Below, one piece after another: positions 25,335 through 34,057 of a stretch of DNA of 63,152 nucleotides (position 1 is the stretch's first letter; each line of letters begins with the position of its first letter). Source of the stretch: JAVBLQ01 sp031553435 (GTDB taxonomy: Bacteria; Bacteroidota; Bacteroidia; Bacteroidales; Azobacteroidaceae). The notes under the pieces are model-generated. The model was given only the letters and a program-made list of their open reading frames with translations, was not told where the DNA came from and did no database searches. Location of the stretch: NCBI GenBank assembly GCA_031553435.1, contig JAVBLQ010000004.1, positions 1-63,152 of the forward strand. The letters run 5' to 3'. A program made the translations under genes and the position numbers.

Positions 25335-27749
25335 ATGAGGCTTAAAACTATATTTACACTTATTTTTATCATATTTTTTTATTTCTTTTCGTACGGACAA
25401 AAAAGGGCGAAAATATCAGGAACTGTTGCTGATACAGATGCTAATCCTTTGGAACTGGCAATGGTTAGAGTAACGGGAACTGTGAATGGAACTTTGACAG
25501 ATGAAAAAGGTCACTACACATTATATGTAAGCACTAAAGATTCTTGTTCTTTAACGATTTCTTGTATCGGATACAGAACGATAACAAAAACGCTTCCTGT
25601 GGTAGAAGATGGAATGAGGGTAAACATAAGATTAGTCAATTCAGATGTAGAATTACAGGAGGCAACAGTTATCGGACAAAGGATCGAAACAAATACAATG
25701 AAAACGATTTCTGCAGGAAACCGTTTGTTATCAGATCCTTCCGGTGGAAATGTCGAATATATGCTGGCAACGGAAATAGGTGTTTCGTCAACAAACGAAT
25801 TAAGTACTCAATACTCAGTTCGTGGAGGGAATTACGATGAAAACATGGTGTATGTCAATGGAGTCGAGGTTTACCGTCCACTATTGGTCCGGAGCGGTCA
25901 GCAAGAAGGTTTGAGTTTTGTAAATCCCGATATGACTGAAGAAGTCAAATTCTCTTCCGGAGGCTTCGAGTCTAAATTCGGAGATAAAATGTCATCTGTT
26001 CTCGACATAACTTACAAGAAACCCAAGGAATTAGAAGGTTCTGTAAGCGCAAGTCTGATGGGAGCAAGTGCATATGTCGGAACATCTTCCAAAAAATTTA
26101 CACAAGTAACAGGATTTCGTTTTAAGAAAAACTCCTTGTTATTAGGGACATTAGATACAAAAGGTGAATATGATCCGACTTTCATCGATTTGCAAACTTA
26201 TATGACTTATAAGATCTCACCCAGACTGGAATGGAATTTTCTGGGCAACTTTTCTAAAAACCAATACAATTTTACACCTACCAGCCGAAGCACTTCTTTC
26301 GGAACAATCGAAATGGCCAAGAATTTTACCGTATATTTCGATGGAAAAGAGAGAGATAATTTCGAAACACTTTTTGGTTCCACTGGTTTTACCTATCGCC
26401 TGAAATCTAATACAGATGTGGGTTTGCAAGTTTCAGCCTTTCAATCCAAAGAAGAAGAAACTTACGATATTACAGGTGAATATTGGTTGAGTGATGTTAC
26501 TTCGACTGATGAAGCTACTCCTGAAAACATGGAAGTGATCGGTACCGGTAAATATCATGAACATGCCCGGAACCGCTTAAGATCGGATGTTGTAAACATC
26601 AGTCATGTGGGAACTCACAAAATGGAAGCACATACGATTCGTTGGGGGCTTGGTTATCAGGTGGAAAAGATAAAAGACCGGATCAAAGAATGGGAAATGC
26701 GTGACTCTGCCGGATATTCGTTGCCATACAATAATGAAACCGTTAATATGGTGCGTAATTTATATTCCCACAACGATTTATCTTCCAATCGTTTTTCGGG
26801 ATATATTCAGGACACCTATAAATTCAGGAATTCGAAAGGATTATTTTCATTGACAGGCGGTATCCGGGGTAGTTATTGGGATTTCAACAAAGAATTTATT
26901 TTTAGCCCCAGAGCATCTGTCGGATTTGTTCCGAATTTCAACCAGAAATATACATTCCGTTTCGCGACGGGAATATATTATCAGGCTCCTTTTTATAAAG
27001 AATTTCAAAAAACAGTCACAGATGAATATGGAAATTCGGTGATTGAACTGAACCATAACATCAAATCCCAGCGTTCCATCCATTTTGTCCTGGGAGGTGA
27101 TTATTCGTTTACGGCCATCGACAGGCCTTTCAAGTTTACAGCTGAAATGTACTATAAAAAATTGGATAATCTGGTGCCTTACACTGTTGATAATGTGAAA
27201 GTTCGGTATTATGGTGAAAATATTGCTTCCGGTTATGCCGCCGGATTGGATATGAAACTTTTCGGAGAATTTGTTCCGGGCACCGACTCCTGGTTAACTT
27301 TTTCATTGATGAAAACGCAACAGGATATTTATGGTGTAAAAGTTCCGTTGCCAACAGATCAACAGTATAATATTTCTTTATTTTTTACCGATTATTTTCC
27401 CGGATATGATAAAATCAGATTGAATCTTCGTGCTATCTGGGCGGATGGTTTGCCTGTTTCTCCTCCCGGGCAGGGTTATGAAACACAATACTTTCGTACA
27501 CCCGGATATCGTCGCATAGATGTGGGAATGTCATATCAATTATTAGGAGGAAAAGAAAATTCGGGAAGAAAAGATGGACTTTACAAATACTTAAAAAATG
27601 TATATCTGGGATTAGATTGTTTCAATCTTTTTGATATCAATAATGTGAACTCTTATTATTGGGTAACAGATATTTACGGGCAACAATACGGAGTTCCTAA
27701 CTATCTTACCGGCCGGCAATTAAATGTAAAGTTGGTTGCCGAGTTTTAA
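25335..27749 (+). CDS. TonB-dependent outer-membrane receptor
   Basis: 804 aa. Signal peptide (about 1-21), carboxypeptidase-D-like regulatory domain (about 24-105: KISGTVADTDANPLELAMVRVTG), plug domain with YSVRGGNYDENMVYVNGVEVYRP, then a 22-strand-type beta barrel ending in NVKLVAEF with a terminal Phe. No SusD partner is adjacent, so it is probably not a glycan SusC. Ligand unknown. The upstream 25258-25315 stretch is a GTAAC-word repeat that also contains TAACTTTG at 25273-25280, a possible promoter. Confidence 0.93.
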   Translation: MRLKTIFTLIFIIFFYFFSYGQKRAKISGTVADTDANPLELAMVRVTGTVNGTLTDEKGHYTLYVSTKDSCSLTISCIGYRTITKTLPVVEDGMRVNIRLVNSDVELQEATVIGQRIETNTMKTISAGNRLLSDPSGGNVEYMLATEIGVSSTNELSTQYSVRGGNYDENMVYVNGVEVYRPLLVRSGQQEGLSFVNPDMTEEVKFSSGGFESKFGDKMSSVLDITYKKPKELEGSVSASLMGASAYVGTSSKKFTQVTGFRFKKNSLLLGTLDTKGEYDPTFIDLQTYMTYKISPRLEWNFLGNFSKNQYNFTPTSRSTSFGTIEMAKNFTVYFDGKERDNFETLFGSTGFTYRLKSNTDVGLQVSAFQSKEEETYDITGEYWLSDVTSTDEATPENMEVIGTGKYHEHARNRLRSDVVNISHVGTHKMEAHTIRWGLGYQVEKIKDRIKEWEMRDSAGYSLPYNNETVNMVRNLYSHNDLSSNRFSGYIQDTYKFRNSKGLFSLTGGIRGSYWDFNKEFIFSPRASVGFVPNFNQKYTFRFATGIYYQAPFYKEFQKTVTDEYGNSVIELNHNIKSQRSIHFVLGGDYSFTAIDRPFKFTAEMYYKKLDNLVPYTVDNVKVRYYGENIASGYAAGLDMKLFGEFVPGTDSWLTFSLMKTQQDIYGVKVPLPTDQQYNISLFFTDYFPGYDKIRLNLRAIWADGLPVSPPGQGYETQYFRTPGYRRIDVGMSYQLLGGKENSGRKDGLYKYLKNVYLGLDCFNLFDINNVNSYYWVTDIYGQQYGVPNYLTGRQLNVKLVAEF

Positions 27750-27794
27750 AAGATGTGTTTTGTAACATATTTTTTAAAAATAATTAAAGAATAT

Positions 27795-27826
27795 TTTCTT
27801 TATTAACAAAGAAGGATATACCTTTG
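27795..27826 (+). promoter_or_regulatory. Promoter of the methylmalonyl-CoA operon
   Basis: -7 box TACCTTTG at 27819-27826, weak -33 TTTC at 27795-27798 (20-bp spacer). The ATG of mce is 45 nt downstream. Confidence 0.5.
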
Positions 27827-27870
27827 CCCTCCTGTTTCTAATTAGATTTTATGTACTAAAAAAATATAAA

Positions 27871-28278
27871 ATGGAAATTTCTCATATTGAACACTTAGGT
27901 ATTGCTGTAAAAAGCATCGAAGCCTGCCTTCCTTATTACGAACAAGTTTTAGGACTCAAATGTTATAATATTGAAGTTGTTGAAGATCAAAAAGTTAAGA
28001 CTGCTTTTTTTCAGGTAGGGCAAACAAAGATCGAATTGCTTGAGCCGACAAGTGAAGATTCGACAATTGCTAAATTCATTGAAAAAAAGGGAGAAGGCAT
28101 TCATCATATTGCTTTTGCCGTTCCAAGTGTCTCTCAGGCTCTGGCGGAAGTTGAAAGCAAAGGAGTTCAGTTAATTGACAAAGCACCCAGAGGAGGAGCA
28201 GAGGGATTAAACATTGCTTTCCTACATCCCAAATCAACCTGTAGCGTATTAACCGAATTGTGTGAACACCCGGAATAA
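27871..28278 (+). CDS. mce: Methylmalonyl-CoA epimerase
   Basis: 135 aa, vicinal-oxygen-chelate fold. HIEHLGIAV carries the first metal-binding His, GEGIHHIAFAV the second, and the C-terminal TELCEH the Glu. Interconverts (R)- and (S)-methylmalonyl-CoA in the succinate-to-propionate route. The decarboxylase operon follows. Confidence 0.97.
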   Translation: MEISHIEHLGIAVKSIEACLPYYEQVLGLKCYNIEVVEDQKVKTAFFQVGQTKIELLEPTSEDSTIAKFIEKKGEGIHHIAFAVPSVSQALAEVESKGVQLIDKAPRGGAEGLNIAFLHPKSTCSVLTELCEHPE

Positions 28279-28295
28279 ATTAAAAATTAACAATT

Positions 28296-28330
28296 AAAAA
28301 CTAAAAGTAAATTCTTCACTTTTAGTTTTT
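28296..28330. repeat. Palindrome between mce and mmdA
   Basis: 13-bp arms AAAAACTAAAAGT (28296-28308) and ACTTTTAGTTTTT (28318-28330). Same family as 52855-52905. Confidence 0.75.
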
Positions 28331-28350
28331 AGTTTTTAACATAATAAATT

Positions 28351-29904
28351 ATGAGCAATCAACTAGATAAAGTAAAAGAACTGATAGAGCTTAGAGTTCA
28401 GGCTCGCTTGGGAGGTGGAGAAAAAGCCATCGAAAAGCAACATCAGCAAGGAAAATACACCGCTCGCGAACGTATCGCCATGTTACTAGACGAGGGTAGT
28501 TTTGAAGAGCTGGATATGTTTGTAAAGCATCGTTGTACGAATTTCGGTATGGAGAAAAAACAATTCCTTGGAGATGGAGTTGTAACCGGATATGGAAGTA
28601 TCGAAGGACGCTTGGTTTACGTTTTCGCTCAGGATTTTACCGTCATTGGAGGATCATTATCCGAAACTATGGCTATGAAAATCTGTAAAGTAATGGATAT
28701 GGCCATGAAAATGGGAGCCCCAATCATTGGAATCAATGACTCCGGAGGCGCTCGTATTCAGGAAGGTATCAATGCTTTAGCAGGATATGCAGAAATTTTC
28801 CAACGTAATATATTGGCATCCGGAGTGATTCCTCAGATTTCAGGAATATTCGGACCTTGTGCCGGAGGAGCTGTGTATTCTCCTGCATTAACCGACTTTG
28901 TGGTCATGGCCAAAGGAATGAGTTACATGTTCCTGACTGGACCGAAAGTTGTAAAAACCGTTACTGGAGAAGATGTAACTCAGGAAGAACTGGGAGGTGC
29001 CAGTGTGCATGCATCCAGATCAGGAGTAACACATTTTGCCGTAGAATCAGGAGATGAAGGAATCGCTTTAATCCGCAGACTATTGGGATACCTGCCTCAG
29101 AACAATCTGGAAGAAGCTCCTGTGCATATGACTAACGATCCGATCGACCGGTTGGAAGATAGTCTGAATGACATCATTCCGGATAGCCCCAACAAACCTT
29201 ATGATATGTATGAAGTAATCGGTGCAATTATTGATAAAGGAGAATTCCTTGAAGTACATTCCGATTATGCTCAAAATATTATCGTTGGTTTCGCCCGCAT
29301 GAATGGACATTCGGTGGGAATTGTCGCTAATCAGCCCAAGTGTTTGGCTGGAGTACTTGATATCAATGCTTCCAGAAAAGCAGCTCGTTTTGTTCGTTTC
29401 TGTGATGCATTCAATATTCCTTTGGTAACATTGGTTGATGTTCCGGGATTCCTTCCGGGTACAGGACAAGAATACGGCGGTGTAATCGTTCATGGAGCCA
29501 AATTACTTTATGCTTACGGAGAAGCTACAGTTCCGAAAGTGACTGTGACTTTACGTAAATCATACGGAGGAGCACATATCGTTATGAGCTGTAAGCAACT
29601 ACGCGGTGATATGAATTATGCCTGGCCTACTGCAGAAATTGCAGTAATGGGAGGCGCCGGAGCCGTTGAAGTTTTATATGCTAAAGAAGCCAAAGAAGCC
29701 GAAGACCCTACTGCATATCTCATTGAAAAAGAAGCAGAATACAATAAAGCATTTGCAAATCCGTATAATGCTGCCAAATATGGATACATTGACGATGTAA
29801 TCGAACCAAGAAATACACGTTTCCGTGTAATCAGGGCATTGCAACAATTATCAACAAAAAAACAAGTAAATCCTCCTAAAAAACATGATAATTTACCATT
29901 GTAA
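28351..29904 (+). CDS. mmdA: Methylmalonyl-CoA decarboxylase alpha subunit (carboxyltransferase)
   Basis: 517 aa. Transfers the carboxyl group from methylmalonyl-CoA to the biotin carrier. Carboxyltransferase N half (GARIQEG, GPCAGGAVYSPA oxyanion-hole block) and C half (GFLPGTGQEYGG, RKSYGGAHIVM). Highly conserved length. It works with the biotin protein and membrane beta subunit encoded downstream. Could also be called propionyl-CoA carboxylase beta, but the OadG and beta-subunit neighbours argue for the Na+ pump. Confidence 0.96.
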   Translation: MSNQLDKVKELIELRVQARLGGGEKAIEKQHQQGKYTARERIAMLLDEGSFEELDMFVKHRCTNFGMEKKQFLGDGVVTGYGSIEGRLVYVFAQDFTVIGGSLSETMAMKICKVMDMAMKMGAPIIGINDSGGARIQEGINALAGYAEIFQRNILASGVIPQISGIFGPCAGGAVYSPALTDFVVMAKGMSYMFLTGPKVVKTVTGEDVTQEELGGASVHASRSGVTHFAVESGDEGIALIRRLLGYLPQNNLEEAPVHMTNDPIDRLEDSLNDIIPDSPNKPYDMYEVIGAIIDKGEFLEVHSDYAQNIIVGFARMNGHSVGIVANQPKCLAGVLDINASRKAARFVRFCDAFNIPLVTLVDVPGFLPGTGQEYGGVIVHGAKLLYAYGEATVPKVTVTLRKSYGGAHIVMSCKQLRGDMNYAWPTAEIAVMGGAGAVEVLYAKEAKEAEDPTAYLIEKEAEYNKAFANPYNAAKYGYIDDVIEPRNTRFRVIRALQQLSTKKQVNPPKKHDNLPL

Positions 29905-29924
29905 ATAACTGTTTAAAGTTTATT

Positions 29925-29968
29925 GTTTAAGGTTGAAATATATAAACCTTAAACTTTCAACCTTAAAC
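29925..29968. repeat. Palindrome between mmdA and the OadG gene
   Basis: 14-bp arms GTTTAAGGTTGAAA (29925-29938) and TTTCAACCTTAAAC (29955-29968), with further half-words on both sides. Confidence 0.75.
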
Positions 29969-29987
29969 AAATTTAAATTAAAAGATT

Positions 29988-30947
29988 ATGGTTAAATATA
30001 AAATGATAAAAAAATTAGGAGTAAGTCTGCTGTTCATTTTCCTTATTGCAGCCAATATACAAGCTCAACGGACAACAGCCTTGAAGCTCAATGAAATATT
30101 GGTTGTCAATCAGGATAATTTTATGGACGATTACGGCAAAAAAAGTCCATGGATTGAAATATACAATGCATCTCCGGGAACTGTTGATATAGGAGCTTGT
30201 TATCTGACTGACGATCTTAAAAATCCGAAAAAATACATGATCCCCAGGGGAGATGTTTTGACAAAGATCAAACCCCGTCAGCACACCCTTTTCTGGGCAG
30301 ATAACAATCCTACTCATGGAACTTTTCACCTGAATTTCACATTTGATCCGGAAAAACCGAACTTTATTGCATTATATGATTCGGATGGTACAACATTGAT
30401 TGATTCGATTACAGTACCTGCCGGTCAACGTCCTGATGTTAGTTATGGCTTGGTTGAAGATGGCTGGACACAAAAACGTCTTTCAGAAGAACTCCGTTTG
30501 AATTCCCTTTATAACAGAGGAGATAAACTATGGATATATTTTGATAAAGTAACCCCAAGCACAAACAATGTTATTCTTAATAGAAACGAAAAGATCGAAA
30601 ACTTTAAGGATAATGATCCCGAAGGAGTAGGAATGACTATTACGGCTATGGTTGTGGTGTTTCTGGGCCTATTTCTCTTGTATTTCGTATTTAAATATAT
30701 TGGAGCTACGGCAATCAGATTAAGCCAGAGAAGAGCCATGAAAGCCAGCGGCCTTACTAAAGAACAGGCGAAAGACATTGCTTCGGAATCAGGAGCTGTT
30801 TATGCCGCCATTGCTATGGCTATCCACGAAATAACTGAAGATGAACACGATGATGAAAATACCGTGCTTACTATTAAAAACGTAGCGCGTAATTATTCAC
30901 CCTGGAGTTCTAAAATATATACTTTGAGACAGTTACCGAAAAATTAA
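29988..30947 (+). CDS. Lamin-tail-domain / OadG (gamma) fusion subunit of the Na+ pump
   Basis: 319 aa (ATG 30003 is an alternative start, giving the same signal peptide KLGVSLLFIFLIAANIQAQ). Residues about 30-150 form a lamin-tail-like beta domain (LNEILVVNQDNFMDDYGKKSPWIEIYNAS ... CYLTDD) exported outside the membrane. A TM helix at about 215-237 (MTITAMVVVFLGLFLLYFVF) and a cytoplasmic tail (AIAMAIHEI) are OadG-like. OadG normally anchors the alpha subunit to the beta pump. The extra extracytoplasmic domain is a Bacteroidales feature. Confidence 0.85.
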   Translation: MVKYKMIKKLGVSLLFIFLIAANIQAQRTTALKLNEILVVNQDNFMDDYGKKSPWIEIYNASPGTVDIGACYLTDDLKNPKKYMIPRGDVLTKIKPRQHTLFWADNNPTHGTFHLNFTFDPEKPNFIALYDSDGTTLIDSITVPAGQRPDVSYGLVEDGWTQKRLSEELRLNSLYNRGDKLWIYFDKVTPSTNNVILNRNEKIENFKDNDPEGVGMTITAMVVVFLGLFLLYFVFKYIGATAIRLSQRRAMKASGLTKEQAKDIASESGAVYAAIAMAIHEITEDEHDDENTVLTIKNVARNYSPWSSKIYTLRQLPKN

Positions 30948-30951
30948 TTTT

Positions 30952-31020
30952 AGTTACAAGTTACAAGTTACGGGTTACAAGTAAAAACAACTCGTCACTT
31001 GTACCACGTAACTCGTCACT
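30952..31020. repeat. GTTACAAG / CTTGTAAC word repeat
   Basis: Short words GTTACAAGTTAC, CGGGTTACAAG and their partners CTCGTCACTTGTAC, ACGTAACTCG form an imperfect palindrome. Same family at 25258-25315, 33267-33320 and 41036-41069. Confidence 0.65.
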
Positions 31021-31028
31021 ATAATAAC

Positions 31029-31448
31029 ATGAAAAGTTTTAAATATACAATCAACGGAAATGTTTACAAAGTCATTGTAAACAGTATCGAAGATACCATT
31101 GCCGAAGTTGAAGTGAATGGTACTCCATATAAGGTAGAGATGCACAAACCTACCAAAAAACAGGTAGTAACGATCAAACGTCCGGCTCAGTCCACTGTGC
31201 CTCCGATTACACGTCCAGCACAGACGTCTTCTGGCCCTGGATCTTTACGTTCTCCATTACCCGGAACGATTTTGGATATCACATGTAAAGTCGGTGATAC
31301 CGTGAAAAAAGGTCAGAAAATCATTGTACTGGAAGCCATGAAAATGGAAAATGTCATCAATTCCGACAGAGATGGCGTAATCAAAGAAATTAAAGTAAAC
31401 AAAGGCGATTCTGTTTTAGAAGGAGCGGATCTTGTCGTAATAGAATAA
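31029..31448 (+). CDS. Biotin carboxyl carrier subunit of methylmalonyl-CoA decarboxylase
   Basis: 139 aa from ATG 31029; the frame upstream reads through the word repeat and is rejected. N-terminal beta segment, Pro/Ala/Thr-rich linker (about 50-72), biotinyl domain with EAMKM near residue 110, where the Lys carries biotin. It shuttles CO2 between the alpha and beta subunits. 4 nt before the beta gene. Confidence 0.96.
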   Translation: MKSFKYTINGNVYKVIVNSIEDTIAEVEVNGTPYKVEMHKPTKKQVVTIKRPAQSTVPPITRPAQTSSGPGSLRSPLPGTILDITCKVGDTVKKGQKIIVLEAMKMENVINSDRDGVIKEIKVNKGDSVLEGADLVVIE

Positions 31449-31452
31449 TCTT

Positions 31453-32616
31453 ATGGGTAATAGTTTTATATCATTTTTAACAGATAATCTACAAACCTTT
31501 CTCACCTATACAGGTTTTCATAATGCCACACCAGGGCATCTTGTGATGATATTGGTAGGATTGGTTTTTATTTATCTTGCTATTGCTCATGAATTTGAGC
31601 CTATGCTTTTGATACCGATCGGATTTGGTATATTAATCGGAAATATTCCTTTCAAAATAGATGCAGGACTCCAGGTCGGCATATATGAAGAAGGATCTGT
31701 ATTGAACATACTCTATCAGGGAGTAACGCAAGGTTGGTATCCTCCATTGATATTTTTGGGGATTGGAGCTATGACAGACTTTTCAGCGTTGATTTCCAAT
31801 CCGAAATTGATGTTGATCGGAGCAGCTGCACAGTTTGGTATTTTTGGCGCTTACATTCTTGCTCTGTTTATGGGATTTGAGCCCAACCAGGCGGGAGCTA
31901 TCGGTATTATCGGAGGAGCTGATGGTCCGACAGCCATCTTCCTGTCATCTAAACTGGCGCCTAATCTGATGGGAGCAATAGCTGTCTCGGCCTATTCATA
32001 CATGGCTTTGGTGCCTGTGATTCAACCGCCGATTATGAAATTGCTTACCACAAAAAAAGAGCGGGTAATCAGAATGAAACCTCCGCGTGTTGTTTCTCAA
32101 ACCGAGAAAATTATATTCCCGATTGTGGGGTTATTGTTGACCTGTTTCCTTGTTCCTTCCGGCCTTCCTTTGTTAGGGATGCTATTTTTCGGTAATCTGT
32201 TGAAAGAATCCGGAGTAACACGTCGTTTGGCAGAGACAGCAAGAGGTCCGCTAATCGACACAATTACCATATTATTAGGAGTAACTGTTGGAGCTTCAAC
32301 ACAAGCAACTGAGTTTTTGACCTGGAGTTCTCTGAAAATCTTTGGTTTGGGAGCTCTGTCGTTTATCATTGCAACAACAGCCGGAGTATTATTTGTGAAA
32401 TTTTTCAATTTATTTTTGAAAAAAGACAATAAAATCAATCCGTTGATAGGCAATGCCGGAGTTTCGGCAGTTCCGGATTCCGCACGTATTTCACAGATAA
32501 TAGGATTGGAATACGATCCTTCTAACTATCTGTTGATGCATGCCATGGGCCCCAATGTGGCCGGAGTTATCGGTTCTGCAGTGGCAGCGGGAATTTTGCT
32601 TGGATTCTTAGGATAA
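31453..32616 (+). CDS. Na+-translocating decarboxylase beta subunit
   Basis: 387 aa, polytopic. GIGAMTDFSALISNP and GIIGGADGPTAIFLSSKLAP are OadB/MmdB blocks; the Asp in GGADGPT is the conserved Na+/H+ coupling residue; the C-terminal NYLLMHAMGPNVAGVIGSAVAAG completes the family. It decarboxylates carboxybiotin and exports Na+ across the inner membrane, closing the mce-mmdA-gamma-BCCP-beta operon. Confidence 0.96.
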   Translation: MGNSFISFLTDNLQTFLTYTGFHNATPGHLVMILVGLVFIYLAIAHEFEPMLLIPIGFGILIGNIPFKIDAGLQVGIYEEGSVLNILYQGVTQGWYPPLIFLGIGAMTDFSALISNPKLMLIGAAAQFGIFGAYILALFMGFEPNQAGAIGIIGGADGPTAIFLSSKLAPNLMGAIAVSAYSYMALVPVIQPPIMKLLTTKKERVIRMKPPRVVSQTEKIIFPIVGLLLTCFLVPSGLPLLGMLFFGNLLKESGVTRRLAETARGPLIDTITILLGVTVGASTQATEFLTWSSLKIFGLGALSFIIATTAGVLFVKFFNLFLKKDNKINPLIGNAGVSAVPDSARISQIIGLEYDPSNYLLMHAMGPNVAGVIGSAVAAGILLGFLG

Positions 32617-32617
32617 A

Positions 32618-32752
32618 TGAGTGAATGGTGAAGGTTGCTCCGCTCTCTTGTGAATGGTGAATGATGTTTTCACCTTTTCACAACGAGTGAAATAAGTTCA
32701 CAAAGGAGCAAAGCGACTTTCACCATTCACCATTCACAGGGGGCAAAGCGAT
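32618..32752. repeat. GTGAATGGTGA word palindrome after the Na+ pump operon
   Basis: Words GTGAATGGTGAA and TTCACCATTCAC repeat on both sides of GGAGCAAAGCGA/TCGCTCC-like inserts. Same family as 6528-6635. Likely ends the operon transcript. Confidence 0.65.
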
Positions 32753-32780
32753 CCTTTTTTAAATAAATTTCAAAAAAAAC

Positions 32781-32810
32781 ATTGTAATCCCAATTTAATC
32801 ACTATCTTTG
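32781..32810 (+). promoter_or_regulatory. Promoter of the RRM gene
   Basis: ATTG (32781-32784), 18-bp spacer, TATCTTTG (32803-32810). Transcription would start near 32817, leaving a 130-nt leader with CT-rich runs before ATG 32946. Long leaders are common for cold-induced RNA-binding protein genes. Confidence 0.6.
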
Positions 32811-32945
32811 CCTCAAACATTTGAGTGCTTTACAGATTTCTATTTTCTTTTCTCAACCACAAATTGATATTAGCTTGTAGCTCTTCTGCAGTGTTTCTCT
32901 AATGATTTTTTATTCAATTATTTTTTTACAATTTATTATTTTCAA

Positions 32946-33251
32946 ATGAACATTTTTATTGCAGGCTTGAGTTACAAGGTAAACGATGCCGATTTATCAA
33001 ATCTTTTTGAAGAGTATGGTGCAATTTCTTCTGCTAAAGTAATTACAGATCGTGATACTGGCAGATCTAAAGGCTATGGATTCGTTGAAATGGACGATGA
33101 AACAGCTGCTAACAAGGCAATCGCTGAACTTAATGGAGCTGAGTATGATGGCAGAACTATTTCTGTATCAGAAGCCAAACCAAGACAAGAAAGACCAAGA
33201 AGAAGTTTTGACAATAATCGTGGTGGTGGATTTAACCGCAACAGATATTGA
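32946..33251 (+). CDS. RRM-family RNA-binding protein
   Basis: 101 aa, one RNA-recognition motif: RNP2 NIFIAGLS at 2-9 and RNP1 KGYGFVEM at about 42-49, followed by a short Arg/Gly/Asn-rich tail (RRSFDNNRGGGFNRNRY). This is the small RNA-binding protein class widespread in Bacteroidota; a global RNA chaperone role is likely. Confidence 0.95.
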   Translation: MNIFIAGLSYKVNDADLSNLFEEYGAISSAKVITDRDTGRSKGYGFVEMDDETAANKAIAELNGAEYDGRTISVSEAKPRQERPRRSFDNNRGGGFNRNRY

Positions 33252-33266
33252 TAATCCTTTTGAGTG

Positions 33267-33320
33267 ACGAGTTACAAGTGACGGGGTTACAAAATTGTAA
33301 CTAATAAACTTGTAACTCGT
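33267..33320. repeat. Palindrome after the RRM gene
   Basis: 13-bp arms ACGAGTTACAAGT (33267-33279) and ACTTGTAACTCGT (33308-33320). Probable terminator. Confidence 0.75.
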
Positions 33321-33351
33321 AACTTATTTAGATGTTAAATAACTATTAAAA

Positions 33352-33384
33352 TTTGCAACTTTCAGTATTTCATTCTTAACTTTG
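33352..33384 (+). promoter_or_regulatory. Promoter of the sigma-factor gene
   Basis: Near-consensus: TTTG (33352-33355), 21-bp spacer, TAACTTTG (33377-33384). A 70-nt leader precedes ATG 33464. Confidence 0.65.
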
Positions 33385-33463
33385 TGAAATAAGAAATGAT
33401 TGTATAACCAAAAACAAATTGCCTATCGAAACACATTACTCTTGAATCTTAAAATGAGAAGTA

Positions 33464-34057
33464 ATGAATACATTAAAAATGATGACTGACGAACAGTTAG
33501 TCATCCTTTATGCACAAGGTAAAAACCATGCCTTTGATGTTTTATTAAATCGTCATAAGAATAACGTCTTTTCTTATATATATTTTATTGTTCGCAACAG
33601 GGAAGTTGCCGAAGATGTTTTTCAGGAAACATTTATGAAAGCCATTGTAACTATCAAACAAGGTAGATATACGGAAAATGGTAAATTCCGGGCTTGGATT
33701 AGCCGGATTGCTCATAATTTAATTATTGACAGTTTTCGTCAGGAAAAAAATGAACAAACCATATCCAATGATGATTGTGAAATAGATCTTTTTAATAATT
33801 CCAAATTATCCGACGGAACCATAGAAGATTCATTGGTGAAAGACCAGATTATGATGGATGTCAAAAAGTTGGTGACTTACCTTCCGGATTCTCAGAAAGA
33901 AGTACTTATCCTTCGTTATTATCAGGATTTAAGTTTTAAAGAAATTGCTGAAATTACTGGGGTCAGTATCAATACCGCTTTAGGTCGCATGCGTTATGCT
34001 ATCCTCAACATGCGACGGTTGGCTGAAGAAAATAAAATGCAATTATCAATGAGTTAA
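33464..34057 (+). CDS. Sigma-70-family (ECF-like) RNA polymerase sigma factor
   Basis: 197 aa. Region 2 at about 20-95 (AEDVFQETFMKAI, FRAWISRIAHNLIIDSFR); region 4 at about 135-185 (LPDSQKEVLILRYYQDLSFKEIAEITGVSINTALGRMRYAI). No anti-sigma gene lies beside it, unlike the SusCD-linked ECF factors. Its end overlaps the end of convergent dnaB by 4 nt. Confidence 0.94.
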   Translation: MNTLKMMTDEQLVILYAQGKNHAFDVLLNRHKNNVFSYIYFIVRNREVAEDVFQETFMKAIVTIKQGRYTENGKFRAWISRIAHNLIIDSFRQEKNEQTISNDDCEIDLFNNSKLSDGTIEDSLVKDQIMMDVKKLVTYLPDSQKEVLILRYYQDLSFKEIAEITGVSINTALGRMRYAILNMRRLAEENKMQLSMS

